Assembly (NCBI GenBank): GCA_050084985.1
Contig: JBITNC010000001.1
Coordinates: 155,062,001-155,126,000, forward strand
Direction: 5' to 3'
Source of the DNA: Nageia nagi
Lineage: Eukaryota; Pinophyta
Length of the DNA stretch: 64,000 nucleotides
Shown here: piece after piece, positions 60,040-64,000 of the stretch
How the letters are laid out: the number at the start of each line of letters is the position of its first letter
Position numbering within the stretch: the stretch's first letter is position 1
Position numbers and translations under genes: made by a program
Notes under the pieces: generated by a model
What the model saw: only the letters and a program-made list of their open reading frames with translations
The model's database searches: none
What the model was told of the DNA's origin: nothing

Positions 60040-61165
60040 TAAATTCCCAGAGACAAATTTTGAGCTTGAATATTATATATAGACCAATTTGTTTTTTTAG
60101 TCTATTGTATAATTTTAAAAATTGCTAAAGCATTGTAATATATCCCATGGGAGACAATTTTAGGCTTGAAACATTATCATATAGACCAAATTTTTCTTTT
60201 ATTTTAGTTCTATTTTGTATATATTTCATAGCTAAAATCATGTGCTAAAACCATGTACTAAAATCATGTATACTTGATTTAGCTATTTAAAGGGAATAAC
60301 TTATGAAAAAGGGGTGCTTTTTGAGTTAAAAGTATTGAGCAAGTAGAATCCTATATGGGGACACCCTTAGTAGCTCTTTTATTGATATTTTACAGATTGG
60401 TATAATTTTATAAATGTATGAGGTTTAAAGACTAATAGTGAGATCTTTAGGAGTAGATTGAAAGTCTATACTTTGGATATTCCTTAATGGATGTAGTTTA
60501 AGATGCATGGTTAGTGGGGTGTAATTGGGAAATCTTGAGAAGTCTATGAGTTCAAGTGTTACATAAAAAAACTTATAGATTTACCTTGCATATTTCTCTC
60601 ATTCTGAAAAGTCTTAAGGTTAAGTGTTAGCCATAAACATCAAGGGTTGAGTTTTAACCTTAAACACTATGGGTTGAGTGTTTGCCATAAACACTGAGGG
60701 TTATGTGTTAACATAAACACTATATATTCATCTTACACATCTCTCTTAGTAATTCTCTTGAGGATTGATTCTTTTTCATGGATGTTATCACTTTTTGAAA
60801 TCAAAGGAACTCAAGGGCTGAGTTCTTTTTTACAAAAGGAGAATGATGCACCTTGCAGAGGCCATAACTTTTGATCCTAATATCTTTTTGAGCCCATTAA
60901 TTTTTTTTTAAATTGTATATAATTTAAAAATCTACAAGTTTGTAACATCTCCCATGAGAGACAATGTTGAGGCCTAAAATATTTATCATATAGATCAAAT
61001 TTTGCTTTTACTTTCAATTATATCTTTAAGTTCTATTTTTAGAATAATTGCATTTGCTACAACCATGTACTAAAACCATGTGCTAAAACAATGTCATATT
61101 ACTTGTATTTTAGCCTACTTTAAGGCTAAAAACTTAATGAAAAAGGGAATGGATTTTTGAGTTAC
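60040..61165. repeat. three dispersed direct repeats around a 27-bp minisatellite
   Basis: Segments near 60050, 60137 and 60945 share cccat.(g/a)gagacaa..tt..ggc and atatagaccaaattt. The second and third also share gctaaaaccatgtactaaaaccatg and gaaaaaggg. Between them, 60619-60724 holds four 27-bp units starting at 60619, 60646, 60673 and 60700 (gttgagtgttagccataaacac). Confidence 0.75.
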
Positions 61166-61850
61166 ATCATCATGTCATTCTATGAAATGGATCCTCTCCA
61201 TCTATCTCAATATATTTGAAAAAATGAGCATAATAACTAACACCTATCCTTGGACATCATGCATTTCATATCATGCTTTAAGATGGGTGAATCATCATTT
61301 GGTATAGAGGAAAAATTAGGAAGCATAGTTTGCTACTATTTCATTCATTCATGCTTCACAAGGGGGATTAATCAAAAGCTAGGGTTTGATATTTTAAACC
61401 TTGCATCATATTGATTATAAATATCTTTAATGATCAATATTTACAAATTTTGACACATAGGTAAAGTAAATTATAATATTTTTGGACTTCACTTCTTAGA
61501 TGTACTTTATTATATACTTTTGACTATTGTACTTGATTTTGGATTTCTCTATCAATAATGATAAGGTTTGACTTTATATTTAGTATTAAATTTAAGTAAA
61601 TTCTAACATACCTTTCAAAAGTTTAATATTTACCTACTAAATTCTATAGTCTCATTAGTACATAATAACAATGGAAGGATTTAAAGTTGAAAATAATTTT
61701 TTAATTTATTTTTATTTTTTTTTGAGATTTTTTAATGTATATTATTTTATATATTATCATTTCATATAGTTAATTTAAATAATTTTATATTTTAAATACT
61801 TTATTTTTGTTGGAAGTTCATTATTTTGAATTTATACCTTGGAATTAGAT
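61166..61850. other. AT-rich spacer, no gene recognised
   Basis: No motifs or frames of interest. The stretch ends near the poly(T) run of the SINE-like element. Confidence 0.35.
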
Positions 61851-62025
61851 TTTTTTTCTATATTCACCTAAGAGTTGCCCCCGGTTACATCCACACTAGC
61901 TGGAAATCATCGATTGGATTTAGCATATCAACATCATGTGAAAGGGGAGAGTTTTGAACTTAGGACCTTCCTTTTCCACATGAGAGGTTTAAACATCCAC
62001 TTGGCTCTTCACTCCCTTCACATGA
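61851..62025 (-). mobile_element. possible tRNA-derived SINE
   Basis: In minus orientation an A-box-like GAGCCAAGTGGAT (about 62007-61995) is followed about 45 bases later by a B-box-like AAGTTCAAAACTC (about 61961-61949). A body with retained CpGs, including AACCGGGGGCAACTC, follows, then a short A-rich end (AGAAAAAAAATC, about 61862-61848). This layout is that of a polymerase III SINE. No target duplication was found, so the boundaries are approximate. Confidence 0.5.
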
Positions 62026-62295
62026 TTTCATAAAATACTTTATTTTTAAACTTAGGTATTTATTTAACTTAGGGGAGAGGACCCAATACATGAGCACATT
62101 CTAATGGCTATGAGGGTTATTGTTATATATTTGTCTATTCATAGAACATATTTGGTCTAATTTAGTTATCCATTAAATTATCAACTTTTATAGATTTTTG
62201 TGTTAATAAGTACACTATAAGTAATGATTTTAAATTTATTTTAAATATATCATTGATAGGGATGATGACTCATTAGTGGTACATTCTATCTTTAT

Positions 62296-62545
62296 GTTTC
62301 TTAAAACCCAACTTAACAAGATTTCAAGTCATCATCATAAAATTTGAAAAGTTAATTAGACATCATTGTAAAAACTTTCCAAAATAACACTTTTCTAAAG
62401 TCATACCCATAGGTGTCAATTACAACTCCCCATGGGTATGACTTTAGAAAAGTGTTATTTTGGATAGTCTCTATAATGATGCATAATTAGTATATCAAAT
62501 TTTGTGATGACGAATTGAAACCTTAGTTATAAAAAGAAAATTAGA
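62296..62545. repeat. fold-back with perfect 32-bp arms
   Basis: Arms 62379-62410 and 62432-62463 are perfect reverse complements over 32 bases around a 21-base loop. They start ccaaaataacacttttctaa and end agtcatacccat. Similarity continues outward with mismatches to about 62296 and 62545, for example aatgatg, taatta and tcaaattttgtgatga. The total stem is about 115 bp. It could be a MITE or a small-RNA hairpin precursor. Confidence 0.9.
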
Positions 62546-62599
62546 CAAAAAAAAAACTATAAAACATTTAGAACGATCGAATTTATTAAGATAAATTTT

Positions 62600-63075
62600 A
62601 AAAGATATAAAATTAGAGTACACCATTATTAAATCCTATTCCTTTTAAGATAATTTGTTTAACCTTGTTAATACATATAAACTTGCAACATCATGTCTTG
62701 TACCCTAAAAACTTAGTCTTATACCCTAAAAGCTTAGATAAAAATCTATTTCAAATTCCAATTTCAGTAGTTTTGTACACACTAGATCTGTACGATTTTA
62801 ACACCCGTAAGCATTAAAAATCCAGTTCATCCTTTTTATGTATTCAAATTCACTTTCATGCTTATGTCCATGAAATATTAAAGGTGTCCTCCAATGAATT
62901 ATTTTTTGCATGTTGAATTCATCCATAACTAACTTCCAGCACGTTTAAAAAGCTATAGTGGAAGATCCATTTCTGTGCCCACAGGATGGTACCCCTCCCT
63001 ACCACATGCTGCTCGCTTCAAACTTTTTCTTTGATGTGTCAGTCCACTTTCTATGTTACGTTGTTTTCTTTGCAG
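62600..63075 (+). other. promoter/5' region or 5' intron of the host gene at the right edge
   Basis: From about 62750 rightwards CpG frequency and base complexity rise above the window average. A strong acceptor, ttgttttctttgcag, ends at 63075, and a weaker one, ttctgtgcccacag, at 62984. This suggests spliced 5' untranslated exons. No exon start is proven. Confidence 0.4.
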
Positions 63076-63377
63076 GGAGGCTATAAATCCTGTATGGGAG
63101 CCGAGAATTTGTATCATAGCTTAGTAGACTCAGGTTTCTTGTGTGGGATCATAGTAATTAGAGCTTTCCACTTTGGGTCAGAATATGGAAACCCAAGTTG
63201 TTGCTAGCCAAGCTCTTGAAATTGCTGAGAAGAAAAGCAGTAGCAGCAACCAGATTAATGAAGTTATGGAAACGGATGCCATCGAAAAAACACACACTTA
63301 GAAAGCAAATGGCTGTGCAGAAAACGAATCCAAGAATGATGGAGAAGATAAAGTACTGGAACAAAGCATATCTCAGG
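63076..63377 (+). CDS. first coding exon of an unidentified plant gene (partial, one in-frame stop)
   Basis: An exon follows the acceptor ttgttttctttgcag|GGAGG. ATG at 63185 opens METQVVASQALEIAEKKSSS, then SNQINEVMETDAIEKTHT, a TAG at codon 39, then KANGCAENESKNDGEDKVLE and QSISQ. It ends in a consensus donor, AGG|GTAAGT (intron starts 63378, phase 1). The product is acidic and low-complexity like an N-terminal regulatory tail. I cannot assign the family. Wobble bases and CpG retention differ from the transposon neighbourhood. The TAG may be a real null mutation, a sequence error or evidence of a pseudogene. Later exons lie outside the window. Confidence 0.55.
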
Positions 63378-64000
63378 GTAAGTGTTATCATTTTCAGTAT
63401 GCTGGTTCAGAGATAACTGATCATGGAATGCTCTTCATAGATTGATTCCTCTTCTGCATGGCATCAATTTTGGAGATTTGCACCTCTTTTTATAATTTAA
63501 TTAAAAATTATGATATTAATTTCTTGAGTTATTTTAAATAGATATATTATATACTATAAGGGTTGGATATTAAATTTCAGTATGATTATTTGAAAACAAT
63601 TAATTACATCGAGAGGTAGAAAGAGAGCAAAGACTTAAATGTTCTGATATAAACATTTTTTTTTTTAAATTATCACGATCAATATTAAAAATTTAAAATT
63701 AAAAAAATATAGCAGTGAAACTCTTTGGGCAAATTAGACGTTGGATATAATGTGTTACTTATTTCCTCTCGGAGAGTCGATGGAGGTATAAGCAGCACTC
63801 GTCATAATTCATATTGCTATGCATCGATGCGATCATGATCTGCAATGATGCAAATGATGTTCTTCCGCTAAACAGAATTGTTGGTGTGGATTTTGTAAAT
63901 AGTCATGTGCCTAAAAAAATTCTTGATTCATCGTGATAGAAGGTGGAAACGATGTCATTTGTTTTCTTCATTTTGTCACCCAATTGCCCTACATCAATCC
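63378..64000 (+). other. intron 1 of the edge gene, to window end
   Basis: Begins GTAAGTGTT. AT-rich at first, then from about 63720 a GC- and CpG-richer stretch (ctcggagagtcgatgg, gcatcgatgcgatcatgatc) that could be a regulatory part or an unrelated exon. No acceptor with a convincing frame was found before the window ends. Confidence 0.4.

Noticed and set aside
63158-63416. Overlapping frames on both strands (77 and 72 codons)
   Set aside because: They overlap the exon starting at 63185. The exon frame has a good acceptor, ATG and donor, while these cross the donor site or run antisense.

Overview
The window looks like nuclear DNA from a large-genome seed plant, most likely a gymnosperm. 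It is strongly AT-rich and CpG-poor. It consists mostly of decayed, nested LTR retrotransposons, and two long stretches are relics of plant organelle-type pentatricopeptide repeat (PPR) genes. I see no intact long reading frame, no rRNA or tRNA gene and no prokaryotic feature. Premature stops are often TAG where the family has glutamine (CAG), as expected from C-to-T decay of methylated sites. The gymnosperm assignment is an inference from element density, PPR content and element types.

Layout. 1-0.32 kb: two-copy 139-bp tandem repeat. 0.9-3.4 kb (minus): broken plant mobile domain gene. 4.9-10.8 kb (plus): complete but dead Ty3/gypsy chromovirus with LTRs, primer-binding site, gag, protease, RT, RNase H, integrase and a chromodomain-like tail. 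13.0-13.2 kb (minus): Ty3/gypsy protease scrap. 14.9-15.7 kb (minus): Ty1/copia RT/RNase H fragment. 17-23.9 kb (minus): PPR graveyard, including a nine-unit array of 39-codon repeats and an E/E+ tail. 24.6-27.4 kb (plus): second, unrelated Ty3/gypsy gag-pol relic. 27.4-30.3 kb (minus): gag relic whose core is duplicated in tandem (894 bp). 31.8-32.65 kb: minisatellite. 35.29-39.95 kb (minus): youngest element, A, with 1.1-kb LTRs, a perfect 12-base initiator-Met primer site and only gag-protease between the LTRs. 41.49-47.44 kb (plus): element B, with 1.2-1.45-kb LTRs and no pol, carrying a coiled-coil ORF and an unidentified second ORF. B interrupts an older unidentified minus-strand ORF that resumes on both sides. 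48.0-49.3 kb (plus): 3' end and LTR of a Ty1/copia element. 51-55.8 kb (plus): second PPR graveyard. 56-62 kb: AT-rich DNA with hairpins, minisatellites and a TA microsatellite. 61.85-62.02 kb (minus): possible tRNA-derived SINE. 62.3-62.55 kb: fold-back with perfect 32-bp arms. 63.08-63.38 kb (plus): apparent first coding exon of a host gene running off the right edge, with one in-frame stop.

No genes here form a working pathway. The organisation is that of nested transposons. The most unusual items are elements A and B, which lack RT and integrase and share the same 12-base LTR start; the unidentified ORF split by element B; the 39-codon PPR array; and the perfect hairpin at 62.4 kb.
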